Shown here in pieces: positions 1 to 4,965 of a stretch of DNA of 29,887 nucleotides (its first letter is position 1; each line of letters starts with the position of its first letter). The stretch is from positions 1,761 to 31,647 of the forward strand of contig DIVD01000033.1 in the NCBI GenBank assembly GCA_002423245.1, written 5' to 3'. Both the position numbers and the translations under genes were made by a program. Source of the DNA: Rhodobacteraceae bacterium UBA6141 (GTDB lineage Bacteria > Pseudomonadota > Alphaproteobacteria > Rhodobacterales > Rhodobacteraceae). The notes beneath the pieces were generated by a model, which was not told the DNA's origin, ran no database searches, and saw only the letters and a list, made by a program, of their open reading frames with translations.

Positions 1-18
1 CGGGGCCGAAGGGCCCCG
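1..18. terminator. Short GC hairpin at the left edge
   Basis: A 7-bp perfect stem (CGGGGCC / GGCCCCG) closes a GAAG loop just before the first + strand gene. There is no clear T tract after it. It may be the remnant of a terminator for genes left of the window, or a structure in the leader of the gene at 48. The stem is seen in the sequence; its role is a guess. Confidence 0.3.
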
Positions 19-47
19 CCCCCACACTTTCCACGGAGAACCGCACC

Positions 48-155
48 ATGAACCGCCCCGCCCGCCCCGGCACCATCCGCCGCGCCCTCGCCGACCTGAT
101 CGGCGCCGCCTGCATCTTCGGTCTGCTCTGGATCGGTCTGGTGGTGACGCCATGA
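48..155 (+). CDS. Small single-pass membrane protein, 35 aa, unknown
   Basis: The ATG follows a CCACGGAG ribosome-binding leader with 9 bases of spacing, a leader repeated before the genes at 928, 1399 and 3229. The product has a basic N-terminus (NRPARPGTIRR) and one hydrophobic stretch from about residue 15 to 34 (Leu/Ile/Gly/Trp-rich) that would form an inner-membrane helix with an N-in orientation by the positive-inside rule. It ends in ATGA, overlapping the next start by 4 bases, so the two are probably translationally coupled. I do not recognise a family. Tiny membrane proteins in phage accessory regions can be superinfection-exclusion or lysis-timing factors, but nothing here shows that. 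Confidence 0.6.
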   Translation: MNRPARPGTIRRALADLIGAACIFGLLWIGLVVTP

Positions 156-355
156 ACCACCACGACCGCATGAACGCCGCCGCCGCCCTGCAGCTGGCCG
201 ACGACGAATGGCAGCGCCAGCTCGAGGCCACCTTCGGCAGCGCCGCCGGTGACGCCCGCTACGACGAGCGCGGACGCGGGGAGCCGGGGACGCCCCTGCG
301 CCGCGCCCACAACGACCGCGAGGTCGCCCGGCTGGCATGGGAGGCCGCACGATGA
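152..355 (+). CDS. Hypothetical protein, 67 aa
   Basis: This gene starts inside the stop of the gene before it (ATGA overlap), and its own TGA overlaps the next ATG in the same way. The product is charged and probably mostly helical (residues 8-35 rich in Ala, Leu, Glu, Gln), with a central Arg/Gly/Asp-rich part and a C-terminal helix ending in AWEAAR. I recognise no domain. The last codons double as the GGGAG ribosome-binding site of the next gene, in a 21-base junction pattern that recurs at 1585 and 1812. Cytoplasmic location is inferred from the absence of hydrophobic segments. Confidence 0.6.
   Translation: MNHHDRMNAAAALQLADDEWQRQLEATFGSAAGDARYDERGRGEPGTPLRRAHNDREVARLAWEAAR
335..355 (+). 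repeat. Gene-junction cassette A, copy 1
   Basis: A 21-base segment starting GCATGGGAG and ending ATGA encodes the C-terminal AWEAAR of one gene, the GGGAG ribosome-binding site and the overlapping stop/start of the next. It matches copy 2 (1585-1605) at 18 of 21 positions. Confidence 0.6.
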
Positions 356-624
356 TCCGCGCCAAGCCCCAGATCAACGGGAACGCCCGGGAGGACTTCG
401 AGCAGGCCTACGTCGCCCTCATGGATGCGAAGGAGGCGATCGAGCGCGCCGCCCGCATCCTGCGCGCCGAGATCACCAACGGCCGCAACTACCAGCACCT
501 CGGCGAGGCGGGCACCGACGCCTCGATCGAGGACCGGCGCCGGATCAACATGACGATGGCGAACGCGTCCGGCCTGATCGGCACGGTCGCCTCCGACATT
601 GCCGACCTGCTCGAGGATGCCTGA
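352..624 (+). CDS. Hypothetical helical protein, 90 aa
   Basis: I chose the ATG at 352, which overlaps the preceding stop as ATGA, over an in-frame ATG at 337, because the GGGAG motif lies between them at good spacing and the overlap matches the other junctions in this block. The product is acidic and looks all-helical: residues about 12-45 form an amphipathic helix (EDFEQAYVALMDAKEAIERA), then a polar loop, then a second helix about 60-89 ending SDIADLLEDA. There is no signal peptide, Cys pair or known catalytic motif. No family is recognised. A small regulatory or scaffold role is possible but unsupported. Confidence 0.65.
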   Translation: MIRAKPQINGNAREDFEQAYVALMDAKEAIERAARILRAEITNGRNYQHLGEAGTDASIEDRRRINMTMANASGLIGTVASDIADLLEDA

Positions 625-625
625 C

Positions 626-778
626 ATGGCGGCACAGGACGCGCTGCCCGCGCCGCTGGCAGCCGAGCTGGCCCGACTGGGGGTGATGCCTCTCCCGGCC
701 CCGAAGCCCGCCCCAGCGCCCCGCCCTGCGCCCACGGACAACGGCTGGTATCGCCGGGGCGAGGACTGCCCCTTCTGA
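626..778 (+). CDS. Hypothetical Pro/Ala-rich protein, 50 aa
   Basis: The ATG at 626 lies just after the preceding TGA (622-624) and has GAGG nine bases upstream; an in-frame ATG at 617 would give a 53-aa product but has GAGG directly against it. The protein has a short Ala/Leu helix (residues 1-20), a Pro/Ala-rich linker (about 22-36) and a polar aromatic C-terminus, DNGWYRRGEDCPF. I do not recognise it. It is the last gene before a hairpin at 785-810, so it closes the first + strand transcription unit. Confidence rests on codon use and tight packing, not on homology. Confidence 0.5.
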   Translation: MAAQDALPAPLAAELARLGVMPLPAPKPAPAPRPAPTDNGWYRRGEDCPF

Positions 779-784
779 AGGTCC

Positions 785-810
785 GGGCGGCCGCGTTCAC
801 GTGGCCGCCC
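785..810 (+). terminator. Putative terminator after the first + strand gene set
   Basis: An 11-bp stem (GGGCGGCCGCG with CGTGGCCGCCC, one G-U pair on this strand) closes a TTCA tetraloop seven bases after the stop at 778. The following ATCTTGCTGTTATTCC is T-rich but interrupted, so termination may be partial. Confidence 0.5.
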
Positions 811-927
811 ATCTTGCTGTTATTCCTCCGATTTCGGTCGAATGATGCTTCACTACCGTTGAAGTATAAGCGACTGCTGTGTCACGCCGCGACGCACCGG
901 GCGCCGCGCATCCACGGAGACACGACC
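811..927 (+). promoter_or_regulatory. AT-richer intergenic region, possible promoter
   Basis: This 117-base gap lies between the hairpin at 785-810 and the gene at 928 and is less GC-rich than its surroundings. A TATAAG at 865-870 resembles a -10 box, but no good -35 hexamer sits 16-18 bases upstream. It is a reasonable place for a promoter driving 928-3633; no operator repeat was seen. Confidence 0.3.
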
Positions 928-1122
928 ATGACCAACGCACAGCAAGCCAACGTCGCCCGCCAAGAAGCAGCCAAGGCCAAAGTGGCCGCGGCGCAGGAGC
1001 GCAGCACCGACGCGATGGCGCGGATGGACCGCGCCGCATGGGACGCCGCGCAGGCAGAGATGCGCGCAGCCGAGGCCGAATGGCAGGACGCGGTTCGCGA
1101 GGGCGTCGAGACCCGCTGGTAA
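928..1122 (+). CDS. Hypothetical Ala-rich coiled-coil protein, 64 aa
   Basis: I start the gene at the ATG at 928 because CCACGGAG sits eight bases upstream; the frame is open back to 814, but that extension would run through the likely promoter region and lacks a ribosome-binding site. Nearly the whole product, residues 3-58, is predicted as one long helix rich in Ala, Glu, Gln, Lys and Arg, with Trp at 38 and 52, consistent with a short coiled coil. It ends VETRW. No family is recognised. It is the first gene of the second + strand transcription unit. Confidence 0.65.
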   Translation: MTNAQQANVARQEAAKAKVAAAQERSTDAMARMDRAAWDAAQAEMRAAEAEWQDAVREGVETRW

Positions 1123-1150
1123 TCGCCACGAGAAAGGAAAGGACAAGATC

Positions 1151-1372
1151 ATGACCATCGAGTGCACCATCCGCTTTAAGACCTGCAGCCGCGAGACCGC
1201 CGAGCGCGCCCTCGGGAGCATCCTCCTGACCGCCGAGGCCGACACCGCGCAGGGCCTGATGGGCGGGTTCTTCTTCAAGACCGACCGCAGCCCGACCGCG
1301 ATCCTTGCCGCCTTCGAGGAGGGCGGCTTAGAATTCGCCGACTTCGAGAACATCGAATTCCGCCCGCTCTAA
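1151..1372 (+). CDS. Hypothetical protein, 73 aa
   Basis: The ATG follows GAAAGGAAAGGACAAGATC, with a strong purine ribosome-binding site. The product alternates short beta-like stretches (TIECTIRFKTC, GGFFFKT, FENIEFRPL) with helices (residues about 14-27 and 47-58), so a small alpha/beta fold is likely. No catalytic or metal motif stands out. The gene stands apart from its neighbours by 28 and 26 bases, so it is not overlap-coupled, unlike most of this block. I do not recognise it. Confidence 0.65.
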   Translation: MTIECTIRFKTCSRETAERALGSILLTAEADTAQGLMGGFFFKTDRSPTAILAAFEEGGLEFADFENIEFRPL

Positions 1373-1398
1373 ACCCCTTTCCACGGAGGACGACGACC

Positions 1399-1605
1399 AT
1401 GACCACGAACGACGAGCCCAATGGAAAGCGCCGCACGCGCCGGAGCCCGGAGGGGAACCTAATCGGCTACATCGGCGGGCGCCGGTGGGAGATCATCAAC
1501 GGCTGCGGGATCGAGCCCTTCAGCGAGCAGGAGGCCCTCGCCGAGGCCGCATGGCTGGCCGGGCGCGAGGATTGGCAGGACGCAGCATGGGAGGACGCAG
1601 CATGA
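1399..1605 (+). CDS. Hypothetical protein, 68 aa
   Basis: The start has the CCACGGAG leader ten bases upstream. The N-terminus is basic (residues 8-16, GKRRTRRSP), which could contact nucleic acid; a short beta-like segment (LIGYIGGRRWEIING) follows, and the C-terminal third is an acidic helix (EQEALAEAAWLAG onward) ending WEDAA. A 15-base tandem duplication at its 3' end (AGGACGCAGCATG at 1577 and 1592) encodes the repeated DAAW/DAA and gives the next gene a second possible start. Family unknown. Its stop overlaps the next ATG as ATGA. Confidence 0.6.
   Translation: MTTNDEPNGKRRTRRSPEGNLIGYIGGRRWEIINGCGIEPFSEQEALAEAAWLAGREDWQDAAWEDAA
1585..1605 (+). repeat. Gene-junction cassette A, copy 2
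   Basis: A second copy of the 21-base junction (GCATGGGAG to ATGA) encodes the end of the 68-aa gene (AWEDAA) and the start of the 76-aa gene. It differs from copy 1 and from copy 3 at three positions each. Confidence 0.6.
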
Positions 1606-1832
1606 AGCCCCGGACCTTCACATGGGCGTGGGAGAACCACGCCCCCCAGCCCGACCCGACCATGACGCCGGAGCGCGCCCTGCGCCTCCTGCGCGCATGG
1701 CGCCGCACAGAGCGCCAGCCCCGCAACGGAGGCCCCCTGCGCCGCGTGGAGCGCCTCGGGCGCGGCATCTACCGGGTCACCGACCTCCGCTTCGGAGAGA
1801 CCGCCACGATCGCATGGGAGCGCACAGCATGA
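1602..1832 (+). CDS. Hypothetical basic protein, 76 aa
   Basis: The ATG at 1602 overlaps the preceding TGA (ATGA). An in-frame ATG at 1587 is possible but lies before the GGGAG motif. The product is Arg-rich (a helical stretch about residues 23-38, ERALRLLRAWRR) and continues into a beta-like region with a GRGIYRVTDLRFGETATIAW sequence that resembles the strand-rich surface of a small nucleic-acid-binding fold. High basicity suggests RNA or DNA binding, but this is inference. It ends AWERTA, again inside a cassette-A junction. Confidence 0.6.
   Translation: MKPRTFTWAWENHAPQPDPTMTPERALRLLRAWRRTERQPRNGGPLRRVERLGRGIYRVTDLRFGETATIAWERTA
1812..1832 (+). repeat. Gene-junction cassette A, copy 3
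   Basis: The third copy of the 21-base GCATGGGAG-to-ATGA junction links the 76-aa gene (C-terminus AWERTA) to the 199-aa gene. Eighteen of 21 bases match copy 2. Confidence 0.6.
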
Positions 1833-2428
1833 ACATCTACCGCCTCAACGAAATCCGGACGATCGTCGCCCGACGCAACGCCTACGCCCTGCCGCTGGTC
1901 GATGCGATCCGCGCCGAGGCCGATCGGGACGCCAGCTACCGCGCCACGCTCGCAGAATGGCTGGTCAACGGCGGGACCGTGACGCTCCGGGACACGCTGG
2001 CCGCGCCCTTCAAGGACGCCCCGTTCGTGCAGGCCTTGGCATGCCGGTTCCGCTACCCTTTCGCGGAGTGCTGGACCTCGATCGACACCGCGATGGCGAA
2101 GCACCGTCTGCCCTATCAGCACATCTGGATCGTGAAGGGCGCCGTCACCGACCCGGACGCCCACGGCGGGGCAGCGAAGATCGGGGACACCGAGTGGCAA
2201 TTCTCCGATGGCCCTCCCGGTGAGCGCGGCAGCTCGGCCGACTACCTGAGCCTTGATGCCGGCTTGCGCGCCCACGCCCCGGCGATGTTCCACTTCGTCG
2301 CCGACGATCCGGACGAGGCCCAAGGCCCGGAAGGCAACGGCTACGACCTGCCGTCCTGCCGAGCCTGCGGCCACCCCGGCAGCGACGACCACGAGGACTG
2401 CCAAAACTGCGCGGAGGTGCGGGCATGA
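1829..2428 (+). CDS. Hypothetical protein with C-terminal zinc ribbon, 199 aa
   Basis: The start at 1829 overlaps the preceding stop (ATGA) and has GGGAG upstream; the frame is open further upstream but that part is only a shadow of the gene before. Residues 1-110 are mixed helix and strand, with no known motif. Residues 111-165 are Gly/Asp-rich. The C-terminus carries two CxxC pairs, Cys177/Cys180 and Cys191/Cys194, separated by ten residues, as in a small zinc ribbon (CRACGHPG...CQNC). This suggests zinc binding and possibly nucleic-acid or protein contacts. It ends AEVRA in junction cassette B. I do not recognise the N-terminal part. Confidence 0.65.
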   Translation: MNIYRLNEIRTIVARRNAYALPLVDAIRAEADRDASYRATLAEWLVNGGTVTLRDTLAAPFKDAPFVQALACRFRYPFAECWTSIDTAMAKHRLPYQHIWIVKGAVTDPDAHGGAAKIGDTEWQFSDGPPGERGSSADYLSLDAGLRAHAPAMFHFVADDPDEAQGPEGNGYDLPSCRACGHPGSDDHEDCQNCAEVRA

Positions 2429-2431
2429 GCC
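2414..2431 (+). repeat. Gene-junction cassette B, copy 1
   Basis: An 18-base sequence, GAGGTGCGGGCATGAGCC, encodes EVRA-stop of the zinc-ribbon gene and the MS start of the DUF4326 gene. It is repeated exactly at 2782-2799. Confidence 0.7.
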
Positions 2432-2796
2432 CGACGCGCATCCAGATGACCCGAGGCAAGCCGTGGCGGGCGGGGAACCCACGCGCGGTCATTGTCGACC
2501 GCCGGACGCCATGGGGGAACCCGTTCGTGATAGGAGAGCCCGGCGTGCCAGACGCGGCCACCGCGGTCGCCTTGTTCCGCTCGGCGATCCTCTTGACGCA
2601 TTTGGCAGAGGCGCACGCGCCCGCTTGCGAAAACATGCTGCTGGCCGGATTGATGGCCGAAATGCCCGGGCCGGTGCCGCGTTTTGCAGCGATCCGCGAG
2701 CACCTTGCTGGATGCGACCTCGCTTGTTGGTGTCCAGTTGACCAGCCGTGCCATGCGGACGTGCTGCTAGAGCTGGCGAACGAGGTGCGGGCATGA
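2425..2796 (+). CDS. DUF4326 domain protein, 123 aa
   Basis: The product matches the pattern I know for DUF4326: an early strand then DRRTPWGNPFV (residues 25-35), a helical middle, and the C-terminal LACWC (99-103) with CHADVLLELAN (109-119). The conserved Cys and His residues suggest metal binding, although the biochemical role of the family is not established to my knowledge. It is common in phages and actinobacterial or proteobacterial mobile DNA. The ATG overlaps the preceding stop, and its own stop overlaps the next ATG, both through the same 18-base junction. Length agrees with a single complete domain. The family call is confident; the function is unknown. Confidence 0.85.
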   Translation: MSPTRIQMTRGKPWRAGNPRAVIVDRRTPWGNPFVIGEPGVPDAATAVALFRSAILLTHLAEAHAPACENMLLAGLMAEMPGPVPRFAAIREHLAGCDLACWCPVDQPCHADVLLELANEVRA

Positions 2797-2799
2797 GCC
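2782..2799 (+). repeat. Gene-junction cassette B, copy 2
   Basis: This is an exact 18-base copy of 2414-2431. It encodes the EVRA-stop of the DUF4326 gene and the MS start of the 137-aa gene, so the DUF4326 gene is flanked by identical direct repeats. Confidence 0.7.
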
Positions 2800-3206
2800 T
2801 CTGGAACACGATCCTGACCGCCGACGAGCTGGACGCGCGCTGGGCACGCATGGCCGCGCTGGACGCTGCCTTCGCCGCGCGGGCGCGGGCCTTCTGGGAA
2901 AGCCGCACCCCGGCCGAGCTCGACAACCTCGCGCACGAGGCATGGCTCACGAACGACGAAGAGCAGCACATGGTCGCGCGGTCCTACCGCGCGATCACCC
3001 CGAACCCGAACCGCTGGTGGCCGATCCGGCAGCGCCCGGCCGCGTTCCGCACGCTGGTCTGCCTGACCGAGGACGAGCGCGAGGTCTCCGGCTTGGCCTA
3101 CGTCCCCACCCGGGGCGGGATCATCGAGCCGATCACCAACCGCCTCGCCGAGCCCGTGATCGGCCGGATCATCGGCTGGCGATACGAGCGCGAGAACTGC
3201 TTCTGA
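2793..3206 (+). CDS. Hypothetical protein, 137 aa
   Basis: The ATG at 2793 lies in the ATGA overlap with the DUF4326 gene and has GAGG at good spacing; an in-frame ATG at 2748 is inside that gene and lacks support. The N-terminal half (residues 9-62) is helical and Ala-rich. Residues 63-137 look like alternating strands with aromatic residues, including NRWWPIRQRP and a Gly-rich GGIIEPITNR turn, ending IIGWRYERENCF. I recognise no family. Position in a run of coupled small genes argues for co-expression with DUF4326. Confidence 0.65.
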   Translation: MSLWNTILTADELDARWARMAALDAAFAARARAFWESRTPAELDNLAHEAWLTNDEEQHMVARSYRAITPNPNRWWPIRQRPAAFRTLVCLTEDEREVSGLAYVPTRGGIIEPITNRLAEPVIGRIIGWRYERENCF

Positions 3207-3228
3207 TCGCAGGCCCACGGAGGAACGC

Positions 3229-3633
3229 ATGGCCAAGGAAAAGCACGACAGCCAGCCAGCCCGCCAGAGGATGCCGGTCGCGATCCGGGGCGTCACCTAT
3301 CCAGATGCCCATGCCGCCGCTAAGGCGCTGCGCGTTTCTGTCGACACGGTCTACTGCGGCATCAGCCGCGGGAACCCCGACAGGATCGGCCTCGGGCCAG
3401 ATTACGCCGCACGCCAACGCAAGGGCGGTCTCCCGCCGAAGCCGGTCACGGTCGCCGGGCAGCGGTTCGCATCCATGGCAGAGCTCGCCCGCGCCATCGG
3501 ACGCGACCCGCGAAATGTTCGGAACAGCCTGCGGGCTGGCGGCCTTGCCAGAGAGCGGATCGTCCGTGCCGTGATGGCTCTGATCGCCGCCCGCGAAAAC
3601 GCAGCCATGAGGGCGGCGATGCGTTCAGAGTGA
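3229..3633 (+). CDS. Protein with two NUMOD/IENR-like HTH modules, 134 aa
   Basis: The ATG has a CCACGGAG leader six bases upstream. The protein contains two copies of a module of about 33 residues: 17-49 (VAIRGVTYPDAHAAAKAL...) and 73-105 (VTVAGQRFASMAELARAIG...). Each has a short strand, a Gly turn, then two helices with the spacing of the small DNA-binding modules seen in homing-endonuclease-associated repeats (NUMOD1, IENR1). A basic linker (PDYAARQRKGG) and a basic C-terminus follow. DNA binding is therefore likely; no nuclease motif (HNH, GIY-YIG) is present. It is the last + strand gene, read straight into the terminator at 3655. Confidence 0.65.
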   Translation: MAKEKHDSQPARQRMPVAIRGVTYPDAHAAAKALRVSVDTVYCGISRGNPDRIGLGPDYAARQRKGGLPPKPVTVAGQRFASMAELARAIGRDPRNVRNSLRAGGLARERIVRAVMALIAARENAAMRAAMRSE

Positions 3634-3654
3634 TCTCAGGCGTGAAAACGAAAA

Positions 3655-3690
3655 AAACGCCCCACCCGGCGCAAACCGGGTGGGGCGTTT
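3655..3690. terminator. Bidirectional terminator between convergent blocks
   Basis: A perfect 15-bp stem (3655-3669 with 3676-3690) closes a six-base loop. On the + strand it ends in GCGTTTATCATT, and on the - strand in GCGTTTTTTTCGTTTTC, so both directions have a T tract, stronger on the - strand. It lies between the stops of the + block (3633) and the - block (3716), as expected for converging transcription. Confidence 0.9.
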
Positions 3691-3715
3691 ATCATTGCCC
3701 GCCTGCGCGGGACAT

Positions 3716-4483
3716 TTATCGAAGCTCAGACCACCAACCGACCGTGCCGGAGCCGTTGATCCGGTAGCGCCAGCCGACCGGCACCACGAACTGCGCTGCG
3801 GCGTAGAGCGAGAGCGTGTAGCCGACGTTGATCCACGTCACCCCGTCCGGGCTGACCTGAACGTAGCGGGCGGTCGAGCTGCTCAGGCCGAGCGAGACCA
3901 TGATCGGGCGGGAGGTGTCGTTGATGTAGACGGTGTTCGCCGCCCGGGCCACGCTCTGCCATGTCTGGCCCCAGCCGAGCGCGTTCGCCAGCATGTGCTG
4001 CTCGACCCGCAGGGCGTCCATGAGCTTGCCCGCCGCCGTCCCGGCCTGCGCCTCGGCCTCGGTCGCAATGTCCGCCGCGAGGGTCCGGTTCGCATCCAGC
4101 GCCCCGCCCCCGGTCAGCCCGGTGCCGGTCGCCACCTGCCGGGTGGTGTCCACCTTCCCCGCCAGCGCCGTGTTCACGTCCGTGGTGTTCGCCTTGGCAT
4201 TCAGCGCGGTCTGCTGCGCCGTCGAGACAGGCTTGGCCGCGTCCGAGGTGTTGTCCACGTTGCCGAGGCCCACGTCGGCCTTGGCGAGCGTCACCGCCCC
4301 CGCCCGGCCCGCCACCGAGACCACCGCCCCGACCTCGATGATCGTGAACGTCCCGTTCCCGTTGTCGCGCTTCATGTAGAGCTTGCCGTCGCGCGTGTTG
4401 ACCGCGAGCTCGGCGAGGTCGATCTGCGCCGTGGTCGGAACCTTCCCGGGCGTCGCCGACCGCTTCAACTTCACCGTTGCCAT
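3716..4483 (-). CDS. Phage tail fibre-like protein, 255 aa
   Basis: The N-terminus (residues 4-50, KLKRSATPGKVPTTAQ then LAELAVNT and DGKLYMK) resembles the Mtd-N-type capping domain found at the base of many phage fibres. Residues 55-110 carry the familiar fibre-shaft sequence SVAGRAGAVTLAKADVGLGNVDNTSD followed by TAQQTALNAKA, and 115-145 another Gly-rich repeat. The C-terminal 80 residues are a strand-rich domain, presumably the receptor-binding or trimerising tip. This is the last gene of the late region and is separated from the upstream gene by a hairpin at 4537-4567, so it may be expressed at a different level. The fibre class is clear; the receptor is unknown. Confidence 0.75.
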   Translation of the reverse strand: MATVKLKRSATPGKVPTTAQIDLAELAVNTRDGKLYMKRDNGNGTFTIIEVGAVVSVAGRAGAVTLAKADVGLGNVDNTSDAAKPVSTAQQTALNAKANTTDVNTALAGKVDTTRQVATGTGLTGGGALDANRTLAADIATEAEAQAGTAAGKLMDALRVEQHMLANALGWGQTWQSVARAANTVYINDTSRPIMVSLGLSSSTARYVQVSPDGVTWINVGYTLSLYAAAQFVVPVGWRYRINGSGTVGWWSELR

Positions 4484-4536
4484 CTGCCATCCGTCCTTTC
4501 GCTATGTAGCAGGATGCGAGGGCCAGAAACGACGAA

Positions 4537-4567
4537 GCCGGGCCCGGGCGTTCTGCCCGGACCCGGC
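4537..4567 (-). terminator. Hairpin between two late genes, probable terminator or attenuator
   Basis: A 13-bp stem (4537-4549 with 4555-4567) closes a five-base loop. On the - strand transcript every position pairs, with one G-U; on the + strand the same position is a C/A mismatch. This asymmetry points to function on the - strand. The bases after it, TTCGTCGTTTCT, form an imperfect U tract. Confidence 0.6.
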
Positions 4568-4605
4568 CCTCTCGCCTGCCCCTTCGTTCTTTCTTCTTTT
4601 GCCCC

Positions 4606-4965
4606 TTAGGCCAGCCGCGTCAGCTCATGGGCCGCGCAGACCGCCTCGAGGTGACCAGAGCCCCACAGCACTGGCTTCTCCGGGTCGGACGGGTCCGGGG
4701 AGAAGTCGGCGATCAGGGCCTCGATCACGGGCCGCAGGACGGCCTCGGGGATCGCCTCGGGATAGGTGCCGCCCTTCGCCGCCTCGATCATGGCGATGAA
4801 GGAGGGCTGCACGTCGGCCCGAAGGCCGACATGCGTTGCTTCGCTGGCCCCGTCTGCGGCGAGCGGGATGCTGTAGGAGACCGGCCCCCACCCCATCGCC
4901 GCGCCGATCTGGTCGCCTGCGTGTTTCAGGGGCATGGGGAGGATTAAAACGGCGCTATGCATCAC
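4606..4965 (-). CDS. Hypothetical protein downstream of the large fibre gene, 119 aa
   Basis: The start overlaps the end of the 682-aa fibre gene by four bases (ATGA), so the two are probably coupled. Residues 1-50 are mixed and contain no signal peptide or membrane segment despite a hydrophobic start; residues 52-90 are helical (SFIAMIEAAKGG, PEAVLRPVIEALIADF), and the end is another helix with a Cys. No domain is recognised. Genes in this place are often fibre-assembly chaperones or fibre-associated proteins, and the coupling fits that, but no known chaperone motif is present. Confidence 0.6.
   Translation of the reverse strand: MMHSAVLILPMPLKHAGDQIGAAMGWGPVSYSIPLAADGASEATHVGLRADVQPSFIAMIEAAKGGTYPEAIPEAVLRPVIEALIADFSPDPSDPEKPVLWGSGHLEAVCAAHELTRLA

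Noticed and set aside
814..927. Extended start for the 64-aa gene
   Set aside because: No ribosome-binding site at 814, and the extra residues run through the AT-richer region likely to hold the promoter.
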